A stretch of 34,255 nucleotides of DNA, from NCBI GenBank assembly GCA_028874995.1, contig JAPPGM010000185.1, positions 1-34,255 on the forward strand, in the 5' to 3' direction. Shown here in pieces: positions 9,114-17,039 of this stretch. The notes under the pieces are model-generated. The model was not told the origin of the DNA. It did not search any database and saw only the letters and a program-made list of their open reading frames with translations. The DNA comes from Gemmatimonadota bacterium. GTDB lineage: Bacteria; Gemmatimonadota; Gemmatimonadetes; Longimicrobiales; Gaopeijiaceae. Position numbers and translations under genes: made by a program. Numbering within the stretch: position 1 is the first letter of the stretch; every line of letters begins with the position of its first letter.

Positions 9114-10151
9114 TTACGGACCGGTGCAGCGGAACGAACTCGTGATCTCGTCAAGCTGGACCATGTACTCGTATTTGTCCCGTCCGGGTGCATAGAGCCA
9201 GGCATCGACGAGGTATCGGCGTCCCTGCTCCGGGCAGTCGACCGCACGCACGATGAGGGGACCTCCCGCAGGATACTCTCCCGGTGGATTCTCCCACACC
9301 GCCTGATACGAATACGCCTGAAGGCCGTTCAGGGTCTCCGGCCCTTCGATCACTCGTTCCGAATTGACCACCTGCGGGTAGTCGTAGTAGCCATCGACGG
9401 TCCGGGCACGCCACGCCAGCAGCTCCTCCGTTCCGAAGTCCGGCTGGATTGGGCTCTGCCATGTGACCGCGAACTGTCGGATGAGCTCGGAGGAATCGGG
9501 GTTGTCGTTCCGGAACACGTGTACCGAGTCGGTCGCCTCGTACCTGTATACCGCCGGCACAAGGAGACTGAAGCCGTGTTTCTCGGCGAGTTCGCGCGAC
9601 ATTACGGTATCGGGATCCGTCACGAACATCCGCGCGACCGACCTGCTTCTGAACCAGTCGACGTAGGTGTCGCCCAGCGCCGCCGCCAGCTCCCGCAGGC
9701 TCTCCACCTCGTTGCCCTCTTCCAGCACCACCGCAGTGACGACCTGGCCCCGTGCCCACACGTCCTCCACGTGCGCGATCTCCGGCGCCGCGACGGGCTC
9801 CCCGACCTTTTCGAGAACCGGGGTCATCCACGGATCCGCCTCCGTCCCGATGACCAGCTGCTGCTTGAGCATGCGGAGCTTGAACCAATCGTCCGTCCCC
9901 GGCTCGGCCGGGGTGACCGTGAAGATCTTCTCGTCTCGAACCGTGAACACGGTCCGTTCCAGAGCCGGCACGAGATCACCTCCGACCTCACCCCAAAGTG
10001 CGGGCGCCGCCGTCGTGATGATGCTGTTGAAGTCACCCATCGCCAGAGGGCGATTCTCGCACGCTGCAACGGGCAAAAGCATGGCGAGGCCCGCGAGAAG
10101 CCCTCCCCCGCGCCTTCGAGCCGGGACCATCGCAAGGATTCGGCTGCGCAT
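9114..10151 (-). CDS. DUF4837-like lipoprotein
   Basis: This is a predicted 345-residue lipoprotein of unknown function. The start at 10151 has TAGGAGA about ten bases upstream and leads into a twin-arginine-rich n-region, a hydrophobic stretch and the lipobox LPVAAC. The mature part has repeated features I associate with DUF4837: an opening GDFNSIITTAAPALWGEV, a WARGQVVTAVV segment, and a second half dense in Tyr and Trp. The family assignment is from memory of the pattern and is moderate. No catalytic motif is visible. It is the first gene of a pair with the serine hydrolase and is divergent from the cytochrome/flavoprotein operon across a 93-base gap. Confidence 0.68.
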   Translation of the reverse strand: MRSRILAMVPARRRGGGLLAGLAMLLPVAACENRPLAMGDFNSIITTAAPALWGEVGGDLVPALERTVFTVRDEKIFTVTPAEPGTDDWFKLRMLKQQLVIGTEADPWMTPVLEKVGEPVAAPEIAHVEDVWARGQVVTAVVLEEGNEVESLRELAAALGDTYVDWFRSRSVARMFVTDPDTVMSRELAEKHGFSLLVPAVYRYEATDSVHVFRNDNPDSSELIRQFAVTWQSPIQPDFGTEELLAWRARTVDGYYDYPQVVNSERVIEGPETLNGLQAYSYQAVWENPPGEYPAGGPLIVRAVDCPEQGRRYLVDAWLYAPGRDKYEYMVQLDEITSSFRCTGP

Positions 10152-10244
10152 TCCGTGGATTCTCCTATATTCGTTGTCGGAAACGGTTCGCGTACACGCG
10201 GTACCTGGATGCACTTACGTACACCGGCGAAGAGAGTCTGGTCC

Positions 10245-10823
10245 ATGCGACGTGTCCACGCCAGAGGGACGACAGCACCGGCAGCGTGCGGGACATGCAG
10301 CCCGACGGCTCGCCCCGGGCCGTGCTCTGGGAGGCCTGTCCACCGGCGGTTCGCCCTGGCGCTGTCCGTCTTCGCCATGGCTTGCGCCTCCGGCGGCACA
10401 CCGCAGGGACCGACCGCGGAACCCGAAACCGCGAGTCCCGCAGCGGAAAACCCGGCACCCGCCGCCGAAGCCACTGCTCCGGCACCGCCGGACCCTGTCC
10501 CCACCGCCGCAATCTTCTCGGAGGGCCAGGCGGAACGGGGCAGGACCGCCTTTGACGAAGTCTGTTCCGACTGTCACACGACCAGCGAGTTTCGGGGACG
10601 GACCTTCCAGTCGAACTGGGGTCACCGGACCGTCTATTCGTTCTTTCGTACCGTCCGCTCCACCATGCCCGACGACAATCCAGGTGGCCTGGAAGAGCAG
10701 ACCTACCTGGACGTCGTATCGTACATCCTGAGCATCAACGGACACGCGGCCGGGGACTCGGAGATGACGGCCCAGTCGAAGATGCGTGAGGTCAGGATGG
10801 CACCGCCGACCCCCAACCCGTGA
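10245..10823 (+). CDS. Monohaem c-type cytochrome lipoprotein
   Basis: This is a predicted periplasmic electron carrier of 192 residues from ATG 10245. A hydrophobic stretch and lipobox-like AMAC (VFAMACASGG) are followed by a long Ala/Pro/Glu linker, then a class I cytochrome c domain. The haem site is CSDCH at residues 107-111, and a likely distal Met ligand lies in TMPDDNPGG. The n-region before the hydrophobic segment is unusually long (about 40 residues), so the true start may differ; ATG 10209 is an alternative and neither has a strong ribosome site. The gene ends 13 bases before the Tat-exported flavoprotein, suggesting that it accepts electrons from that enzyme. Confidence 0.83.
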   Translation: MRRVHARGTTAPAACGTCSPTARPGPCSGRPVHRRFALALSVFAMACASGGTPQGPTAEPETASPAAENPAPAAEATAPAPPDPVPTAAIFSEGQAERGRTAFDEVCSDCHTTSEFRGRTFQSNWGHRTVYSFFRTVRSTMPDDNPGGLEEQTYLDVVSYILSINGHAAGDSEMTAQSKMREVRMAPPTPNP

Positions 10824-10836
10824 CCCGGACCACCAC

Positions 10837-12174
10837 ATGACCGAAACCGGACGCGGGATCGATCGCCGCGAATTCGTAAAGGCAGCCGCCCTGGGCACGG
10901 GCGCGGTTCTGACCGGGACACGTGCCGCATCGGCCGAAGCGCCGTCATCGCGTCCGGCTTCTCTCACACGAACGGGAGCACCCGCGGTACACACGCGCCA
11001 GACTCCGGACGTGGCCGTCATCGGGGCCGGCGCCTTCGGGGCCTGGACCGCACTCAACCTCCAGCAGTCCGGGGCACAGGTCACCCTCATCGATCAGTAC
11101 GGACCAGGGAATTCGCGAGCCACATCCGGAGGTGAGACCCGGGGGGTCCGCACCGGGTACGGGGACCGGGGGCACGGGCTGCTTTGGACCGAATGGGCCA
11201 AGCGCGCCATCGCAAAGTGGAACGAGTGGGACGAGCGGTGGCAGGACATGTTGCTGCCCCGCGTATTCTTCACCACCTCGGACCTGATCATGCGGGACGA
11301 GTGGACCGAGTTCATGGAGGACACGAGGAGGAACTGGGATGAGGTGGGCGTCCGCTACGAGGTCCTCGACGCCGACGAGATCAGGCGGCGGTGGCCTGTA
11401 ATCGAGCTCGGGGACGTCACGGTGGCCCTCTGGGAGCTCGACGCCGGGGTCGTCCGCGCCCGCAGGGCCATCGAGTCGGTGGCCCGCGTCTTCGAGCACG
11501 AGGGTGGCGAGATCCGGATCGCCCGCGCGGAGATGGGCGCGAGCACGGGCCGCAACCTCGACGCCCTTCGGCTGGAGCCGGATGCCACGCTCTCGGCCGG
11601 CACCTGCGTCTTTGCCCTGGGCCCATGGTTCCCGAAAGCCTTCCCGGCGCTGATGGGACAGCGGTTGCGGATCCCCATGGGGCACGTCCTCTACCTGCGG
11701 ACGCCTCCGGGAGACAACAGCTACAGCTACCCCAACCTTCCCAGTTACAACTTTCGCGGCGTTACCGGCTGGCCCGCGCTCCCGCCCGACAACCGGGGCT
11801 TCCGCGTGCGCACCGGCGGCCAGCCACCCGGCGATCCGGACACCAGCCGCCGCTGGCTGCTGGAAGAGGAATACGAGCGCCCTCGGGCCTTCGTGCGAGA
11901 GCGGTTCCCGGGACTGGCGGAAGCGCCGGTCAGCGAGACGCGGGCCTGCCACTACGAGGTGTCCGTGACGCGCAACTTCTTCTTCGACCACCACCCCAAC
12001 TTCGACAACGTGTGGTTCGCGGGTGGGGGATCGGCGGAGGGGTTCAAGTTCGGCCCGGTGATCGGCGAGTACCTGGCAGGGAGGGTGCTGGGGACGGAGG
12101 ACACGCCGGAGCTGATCGAGGCGTTCCGGTTGTCGGAGGAGGAGTTCGAACCCCGGGACGACGGGGCGCCCTGA
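10837..12174 (+). CDS. Tat-exported sarcosine-oxidase-like FAD oxidoreductase
   Basis: This is a 445-residue flavoprotein of the DAO / monomeric sarcosine oxidase type. A twin-arginine signal (DRREFVKAAALG) near residue 10 predicts folded export. The dinucleotide fold GAGAFG lies at residues 63-68, followed by an acidic strand end. The C-terminal half has the family pattern RACHYEV...NFFFDHHP...GGSAEGFKFGP. Cys371 sits where monomeric sarcosine oxidase has its covalent FAD cysteine, so covalent flavin is likely. Family members oxidise secondary amines such as N-methyl amino acids using oxygen; the substrate here is unknown. Export is atypical, and the adjacent cytochrome c gene suggests a respiratory electron acceptor. 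The start was chosen because it places the Tat motif at the N-terminus. Confidence 0.87.
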   Translation: MTETGRGIDRREFVKAAALGTGAVLTGTRAASAEAPSSRPASLTRTGAPAVHTRQTPDVAVIGAGAFGAWTALNLQQSGAQVTLIDQYGPGNSRATSGGETRGVRTGYGDRGHGLLWTEWAKRAIAKWNEWDERWQDMLLPRVFFTTSDLIMRDEWTEFMEDTRRNWDEVGVRYEVLDADEIRRRWPVIELGDVTVALWELDAGVVRARRAIESVARVFEHEGGEIRIARAEMGASTGRNLDALRLEPDATLSAGTCVFALGPWFPKAFPALMGQRLRIPMGHVLYLRTPPGDNSYSYPNLPSYNFRGVTGWPALPPDNRGFRVRTGGQPPGDPDTSRRWLLEEEYERPRAFVRERFPGLAEAPVSETRACHYEVSVTRNFFFDHHPNFDNVWFAGGGSAEGFKFGPVIGEYLAGRVLGTEDTPELIEAFRLSEEEFEPRDDGAP

Positions 12175-12210
12175 TCCCGGCAACCGCCTTGCTTCGCCTG
12201 CTCGGCAGGC

Positions 12211-12297
12211 GCCCTGTTGGGGGTCGGGTTGGTGGGCGCCTACCTGTCGGTGCGTCGTGCGATCCGGGTGCAGCCGCTGCACGCGCTTTCGGAGTAA
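12211..12297 (+). pseudogene. C-terminal remnant of a MacB/FtsX-type permease
   Basis: This frame reads ALLGVGLVGAYLSVRRA followed by IRVQPLHALSE and a stop. That matches the last transmembrane segment and RRA...PLxALxE tail that ends ADOP/MacB-type permeases, including the intact one at 17040-19505 (LAGRRIRRLDPMETLREG). The frame upstream has no matching permease sequence and soon reaches a stop. Only about 28 codons remain, directly after the flavoprotein gene, so a larger permease gene was probably deleted here. Confidence 0.6.
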
Positions 12298-12389
12298 TGA
12301 TCCGCGCCGGACCAGACTCGGGAAGACGGGCGAATAGCTTTGCCGATATATTGAAGGAGGAGGTTCAAGCGGCTACCTGGGGCGAACCG

Positions 12390-14039
12390 ATGCGCGACAA
12401 CAACTCTTGCCAAGGCGACTTGTTCACTCGGCCCGCCGTGCGTCCCGCTCGCCGTTTGGCTCCCGCCCGGGACGTTGCAATCGTCGCCGCCCTGGCCACT
12501 CTCTGGCCCCCGGCGCTGACCGCCCAGATCGGCGATCGGCCCTCTGCTCCACCCGACACCGCCGCCACCGCCACCCTTCCGGTAACCGTCGCGGAAGCCT
12601 TCGCCGGTCTCGATGACTTCATCACGGCCACCATGGCCGAATGGCAGGTACCGGGCCTCGCGGTCGGCGTCATCCGCGACGGTGAAGTGATCCTTGCCAC
12701 CGGCTTCGGCTACCGCGACCGGGCGGCGCGGCTTCCGGTCAGCGAATACACCACCATGGCCATCGGGTCCAACAGCAAGTCCTTCACGGTGACCCTGCTG
12801 GCCATCCTCGCCGACGAGGGGCTGCTGGACTGGGACCTTCCGGTGCGCGAGTACCTTCCCGATTTCAGACTCTACGACGACTTCGCCACTGCCGAGATGA
12901 CGCCCCGCGACCTGGTCACCCACCAGTCGGGTCTCCCGCGCCACGACAACATGTGGTACGGCCGGTCCCGCACCCGGGCCGAGATCTTCGAAAAGCTGCG
13001 GTATCTCGAGCCCAACGCGTCGTTTCGCAGCCGCTACCAGTACCAGAATCTGATGTTCATGGCGGCTGGGCACGTCGCGGAGCGGATCACGGGAAAGGAC
13101 TGGCACCGGCTGATCGACGAGAGGATCTTCACGCCCCTCGGCATGGACCGCTCGACCACGTCCGTCGGCGAGAACTCGGGATCGGGCGACCATGCGCTTC
13201 CCTACGTCCTGCACGACGGGGTCCTCAAGCGGGTTGCCTTTCGTAACATGGACCCCATGGCTCCCGCCGGGTCCATCAACTCGAACGTCATGGAGATGCT
13301 CGTCTACATCCGGACGCACCTTGACGGCGGCGTCTTCGCGGGAGCCCGCATCATCTCCGAAGAGAACTCCGCGCGGATGCAGCAGCCGCAGTTTGCCATA
13401 CCGGGCGAATCCGAGTTTGCCGAGCTGGGGCAGGTGAGCTACGGCCTGGGCCTGCGCGTGGGCAGCTATCGGGGACACAAGATGGTCGACCACGGCGGGG
13501 TGGTCGACGGCTTCATCTCGTCCATGTCCTGGCTGCCTCGCGAGCGGATCGGCGTGATCGTGCTGAGCAACCGTTCCGGGGAGATGAATCCGGTTCCCGA
13601 GATCGTCGCCTACAACATCTACGATCGTCTGCTGGGCCTGTCCGAGATCGACTGGAACGCCCGCAACCTGCATCTGCGCGCGGAGCAGCAGGCGCGCGCG
13701 GCGGAATCCGAACGTGATCTGGAAGCGCGGCGTGTGAAGGGAACGCAGCCGAGCCACGACCTCTCCGTCTATTCGGGGCGCTATGACCATCCGGCATACG
13801 GAGTCATGGAGGTTCGCGTCCGGCGAGGCCGCCTCGAAATCGTCTACGACGGCTGCCACCTCGAACTCGAGCACTACCACTACGACACATTCGCGATCAA
13901 CTCGCGCCCGAGCACAGTGCCGGTTACGGGACTCGTGACCTTCTCCGCCAACGAGTCCGGTGAGGTGGCCAGCGTGGCCATCCCCTTCGAGCCGAACGGC
14001 GCCGACATCGTCTTCCAGCGCGTCCGCCCTCAGCGCTGA
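12390..14039 (+). CDS. Secreted beta-lactamase-fold serine hydrolase with C-terminal beta domain
   Basis: This is a 549-residue predicted exported enzyme. From ATG 12390 there is a long basic n-region and then a hydrophobic core ending near ALTAQ. The catalytic domain carries SNSK (Ser127, Lys130), YQN (in YQYQNLMF) and HGG (in DHGGVVDGF), the full class C beta-lactamase / Pab87-peptidase triad. A linker rich in Arg, Glu and Ala leads to a C-terminal beta domain beginning near LSVYSGRYDHP, like DUF3471 in Pab87-type peptidases. The likely role is peptide or ester hydrolysis outside the cytoplasm. The start is uncertain: a strong AGGAGGAGG lies about 30 bases further upstream without a suitably spaced start codon. 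It is not closely similar to the serine hydrolase at 7673-9103. Confidence 0.88.
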   Translation: MRDNNSCQGDLFTRPAVRPARRLAPARDVAIVAALATLWPPALTAQIGDRPSAPPDTAATATLPVTVAEAFAGLDDFITATMAEWQVPGLAVGVIRDGEVILATGFGYRDRAARLPVSEYTTMAIGSNSKSFTVTLLAILADEGLLDWDLPVREYLPDFRLYDDFATAEMTPRDLVTHQSGLPRHDNMWYGRSRTRAEIFEKLRYLEPNASFRSRYQYQNLMFMAAGHVAERITGKDWHRLIDERIFTPLGMDRSTTSVGENSGSGDHALPYVLHDGVLKRVAFRNMDPMAPAGSINSNVMEMLVYIRTHLDGGVFAGARIISEENSARMQQPQFAIPGESEFAELGQVSYGLGLRVGSYRGHKMVDHGGVVDGFISSMSWLPRERIGVIVLSNRSGEMNPVPEIVAYNIYDRLLGLSEIDWNARNLHLRAEQQARAAESERDLEARRVKGTQPSHDLSVYSGRYDHPAYGVMEVRVRRGRLEIVYDGCHLELEHYHYDTFAINSRPSTVPVTGLVTFSANESGEVASVAIPFEPNGADIVFQRVRPQR

Positions 14040-14101
14040 CCGAGCATCCGCGGCGGGTCAGCCGCACGGACTCTCGCCTGAAGACCCCAATCCCGCGCAT
14101 C

Positions 14102-14133
14102 CGAGGGTCGCGGGTACCGAGGGTCGCGGGTAC
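14102..14133 (+). repeat. 16-bp perfect tandem duplication
   Basis: CGAGGGTCGCGGGTAC occurs twice head to tail, about 57 bases before the S9 peptidase start and in its presumed promoter region. It may be a polymerase-slippage product or a duplicated binding site. Confidence 0.65.
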
Positions 14134-14189
14134 GCTTGCGAATCGGTAATGTGGATCGCCCAATCCTCGTTTCCGTCCCGGAGGTCAAC

Positions 14190-16799
14190 ATGTTTCGCCC
14201 CTTGAGCATCGCTGCTCCCATCCGTTTCCTCCTTCCCCTTACTGCCGCCCTGGCCCTGTCCGGGCTCGCCGTCCCCTCCACCGCGACCTTCGCCCAGGAG
14301 GAAGGCACGGTCATGGTCCAGGGTCCCGGTTCGGCCAACTTCGAACTGGCGGCCCGCTTCGCCCCCTACAAGATCCGCGACCTCCTGCACTCCACCCGCG
14401 TGCAGCCGCGTTGGGTCGGGGACACGCAGAAGTTCTGGTACCAGTGGGAAAACTCGGGCGGCACGCACTACTACCTCGTGGACCCCGAGCGCGGGACGAA
14501 GACCGAAATCTTCGACAACGACCGCATCGCGGCGGAATTGACCCGCATCACGCGCGATCCCTGGGACGCGCAGCACCTGCCGATCCGCGCCATCCGCTTC
14601 ATCGACGAGGGAACGATCCAGTTCGAGGTTCAGTCCTCTCAGGAAGAGGAGGTCGAGGAGGAGGAAGACGAGGATGACGTAGAAGAAGACCAGGAGGAGG
14701 AGCAGGAGCGCGGTTCCCGGAGGCCGCGGATGCGCCCCAAGGTCCACCACTTCGAGTACGACGTGGCCACCCGGACGCTCCGCGAAATGGAGGACTACGA
14801 GGAGCCGCGGACCCACCCCTTCTGGGCCAGCATTTCGCCGGACACGGCGTGGGTGGTCTTCAGCCGCGAGTTCAACCTGTGGATGATGAGCTACGAGGAG
14901 TACGAGAAGATCCGCGAGGCGCGTCACGGAAAGACGGGGGACGAGGCGGAGAAGGCGGAAGAGGACGTCGAGGTGGAGGAGATCCAGCTGACGACCGACG
15001 GTGAGGTCGACTTCAGCTGGGGATCGCAGGGCCGGGGCGCCAACGACGAGGAGACAGAGAAGGAGTACAAGAAACGCCAGCCACCGGGGATCACCTGGTC
15101 CCACGACAGCCGCTACTTCGCGCTCACGCGCCGCGACCGGCGTGAGGTCGCCAAGCTGTGGGTGGTCCACGCGGTGGGCAACACGCGCCCGAAGCTCGAG
15201 AGCTACCGCTACGAGATGCCGGGCGAGGAGAACGTCAGCCAGACCACGCTCCACGTGTACGACATGGAGTCGCGCGAGATGGCCCGGATCGACGACGAGC
15301 CATGGAAGGACCAGCGCATGGGGATCTTGAGCGATTTCAACTTCCCTCGCGGCTTCGACCCCAACGCGATCCGCCAGTCGAGGTGGCTCTCGGACCGGGG
15401 CAACGAACTCTACTTCTGGCGCCGCAGCCGGGACCAGCACCGCGTGGACGTCATGCGGGCCGATCCCGCCACCGGCGAGGTGACGGCTGTGATCGAGGAG
15501 CGCCTCAACACCTACGTGGAACACCAGACGCCCGAACGGCTGGAAAACGGCGACCTGATCTGGTGGTCGGAACGCGACGGATGGGCACACCTGTACCGCT
15601 ATGCGCCCGACGGCACCGTCCGCAACCGCTTGACCGAGGGGCCCTGGCACGTGGACGCCCTCATGGAGGTCAACGAGGAGGACGGATACGCCCTGGTGCG
15701 CGGGAACGCCCGGGAAGAGGGCGAGGACCCCTACTACATGCACATGTACCGGGTCGCCCTCGACGGCAGCCGCACGACCCTGCTCAACCCCGGCAACCAC
15801 GACCACCAGGCCAGTGCCTCCGACGGCGGCCTCTACTTCGTCGACAACTACTCCCGCGTGAACACCACGCCCGCCAGCGCGCTCTTCGACGCCTCGGGGC
15901 GCAAGATCATGGATCTCGAGACCGCCGACCTCTCCGCGCTCGAAGCCGCCGGCTACCGGTTCCCCGAGGTCTACACGGTAAAGGCCGGGGACGGGGTCAC
16001 GGATATCCACGGCGTCATGTACAAGCCATACGATTTCGACCCCTCGAAGAAATACCCGATCGTCGCATACGTATATCCCGGGCCGCAGACCGAGTCCGTC
16101 TCCAAGTCCTTCTCGCTAAACCCGACCGAGCAGGCGCTCGCGCAGTTCGGCTTCATCGTCATCACGATCGGGAACCGCGGCGGCCACCCCGACCGCTCCA
16201 AGTGGTACCACAACTACGGTTACGGCAACCTCCGCGACTACGGACTGGAGGACAAGAAGGTCGGCATCGAGCAGCTCGCCGACCGTCACGCCTTCATCGA
16301 CGCCGACCGCGTGGGGATCTACGGGCACTCCGGCGGCGGCTTCATGTCGACCGCGGCCATGCTGGTTTATCCCGACTTCTTCAAGGTGGCGGTCTCGTCG
16401 GCCGGGAACCACAACAACGACGTCTACAACGCCAACTGGTCCGAGAAGCACGACGGTGTCAAGGAGGTGAAGGACTCCACCGGCGCGGTGACCGGCTTCG
16501 AGTACGACATCGACCGCAACTCGGATCTGGCGGCCAACCTGAAAGGGCACCTGCTGCTGACCACGGGCGACGTGGACAACAATGTTCACCACGCCGGGAC
16601 CTTCCGCATGGCCGAGGCGCTCATCCGCGCCAACAAGCGTTTCGACTTCTTCATCTTCCCCGGCCAGCGCCATGGCTTCGGGAACATGAGTGACTACTGG
16701 TTCTGGCTGCGCGCCGAGTACTTCGTGAAGCACCTGCTCGGAGACGATGAGTGGAACGTTGACATCCTGCAGCTCCAGGGGGAGCGGCCGAGGGGCTGA
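14190..16799 (+). CDS. Secreted S9 family (DPP IV-like) peptidase, copy 1
   Basis: This is an 869-residue exported prolyl-oligopeptidase-family enzyme, probably a dipeptidyl peptidase trimming peptides in the periplasm. The start at 14190 has GGAGGT five bases upstream and a signal peptide ending near TATFAQ. Next comes a beta-propeller (DPP IV N-terminal type), interrupted by a strongly acidic tract at residues 152-174, and then the alpha/beta-hydrolase domain. The catalytic residues are Ser714 (GHSGGG), Asp796 (VDNNVHH) and His828 (GQRHGF). The 32-residue Asp-His spacing equals that of DPP IV. An almost identical copy lies at 19620-22241, with a permease gene between them. Confidence 0.94.
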   Translation: MFRPLSIAAPIRFLLPLTAALALSGLAVPSTATFAQEEGTVMVQGPGSANFELAARFAPYKIRDLLHSTRVQPRWVGDTQKFWYQWENSGGTHYYLVDPERGTKTEIFDNDRIAAELTRITRDPWDAQHLPIRAIRFIDEGTIQFEVQSSQEEEVEEEEDEDDVEEDQEEEQERGSRRPRMRPKVHHFEYDVATRTLREMEDYEEPRTHPFWASISPDTAWVVFSREFNLWMMSYEEYEKIREARHGKTGDEAEKAEEDVEVEEIQLTTDGEVDFSWGSQGRGANDEETEKEYKKRQPPGITWSHDSRYFALTRRDRREVAKLWVVHAVGNTRPKLESYRYEMPGEENVSQTTLHVYDMESREMARIDDEPWKDQRMGILSDFNFPRGFDPNAIRQSRWLSDRGNELYFWRRSRDQHRVDVMRADPATGEVTAVIEERLNTYVEHQTPERLENGDLIWWSERDGWAHLYRYAPDGTVRNRLTEGPWHVDALMEVNEEDGYALVRGNAREEGEDPYYMHMYRVALDGSRTTLLNPGNHDHQASASDGGLYFVDNYSRVNTTPASALFDASGRKIMDLETADLSALEAAGYRFPEVYTVKAGDGVTDIHGVMYKPYDFDPSKKYPIVAYVYPGPQTESVSKSFSLNPTEQALAQFGFIVITIGNRGGHPDRSKWYHNYGYGNLRDYGLEDKKVGIEQLADRHAFIDADRVGIYGHSGGGFMSTAAMLVYPDFFKVAVSSAGNHNNDVYNANWSEKHDGVKEVKDSTGAVTGFEYDIDRNSDLAANLKGHLLLTTGDVDNNVHHAGTFRMAEALIRANKRFDFFIFPGQRHGFGNMSDYWFWLRAEYFVKHLLGDDEWNVDILQLQGERPRG

Positions 16800-17039
16800 C
16801 GGAACCTGGCGCCTGGCACTCGGTCGGCGACACAGTCACGCCGGGTCGTCGCAAAGCGGTGCTCGGGAGTGCCCTATCCACGGCCTATTGGTCCGTCGGG
16901 CTGGGAACCCGGGAACTTCCTCCCCGTTGGCGTGTCATCCTGAAGTCGCAATCGGCTTGAGTCGTCAGGATCCCCCCGCATCTGTCCGGAAGCGATCGCG
17001 CGGACCTTGAACGCCGCCCCCCGGAAAGAGGCAGAAACG

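Noticed and set aside
12353-12363. AGGAGGAGG as the ribosome site of the serine hydrolase
   Set aside because: No start codon lies at a workable distance downstream of it in the right frame. The nearest in-frame ATG is about 30 bases away.
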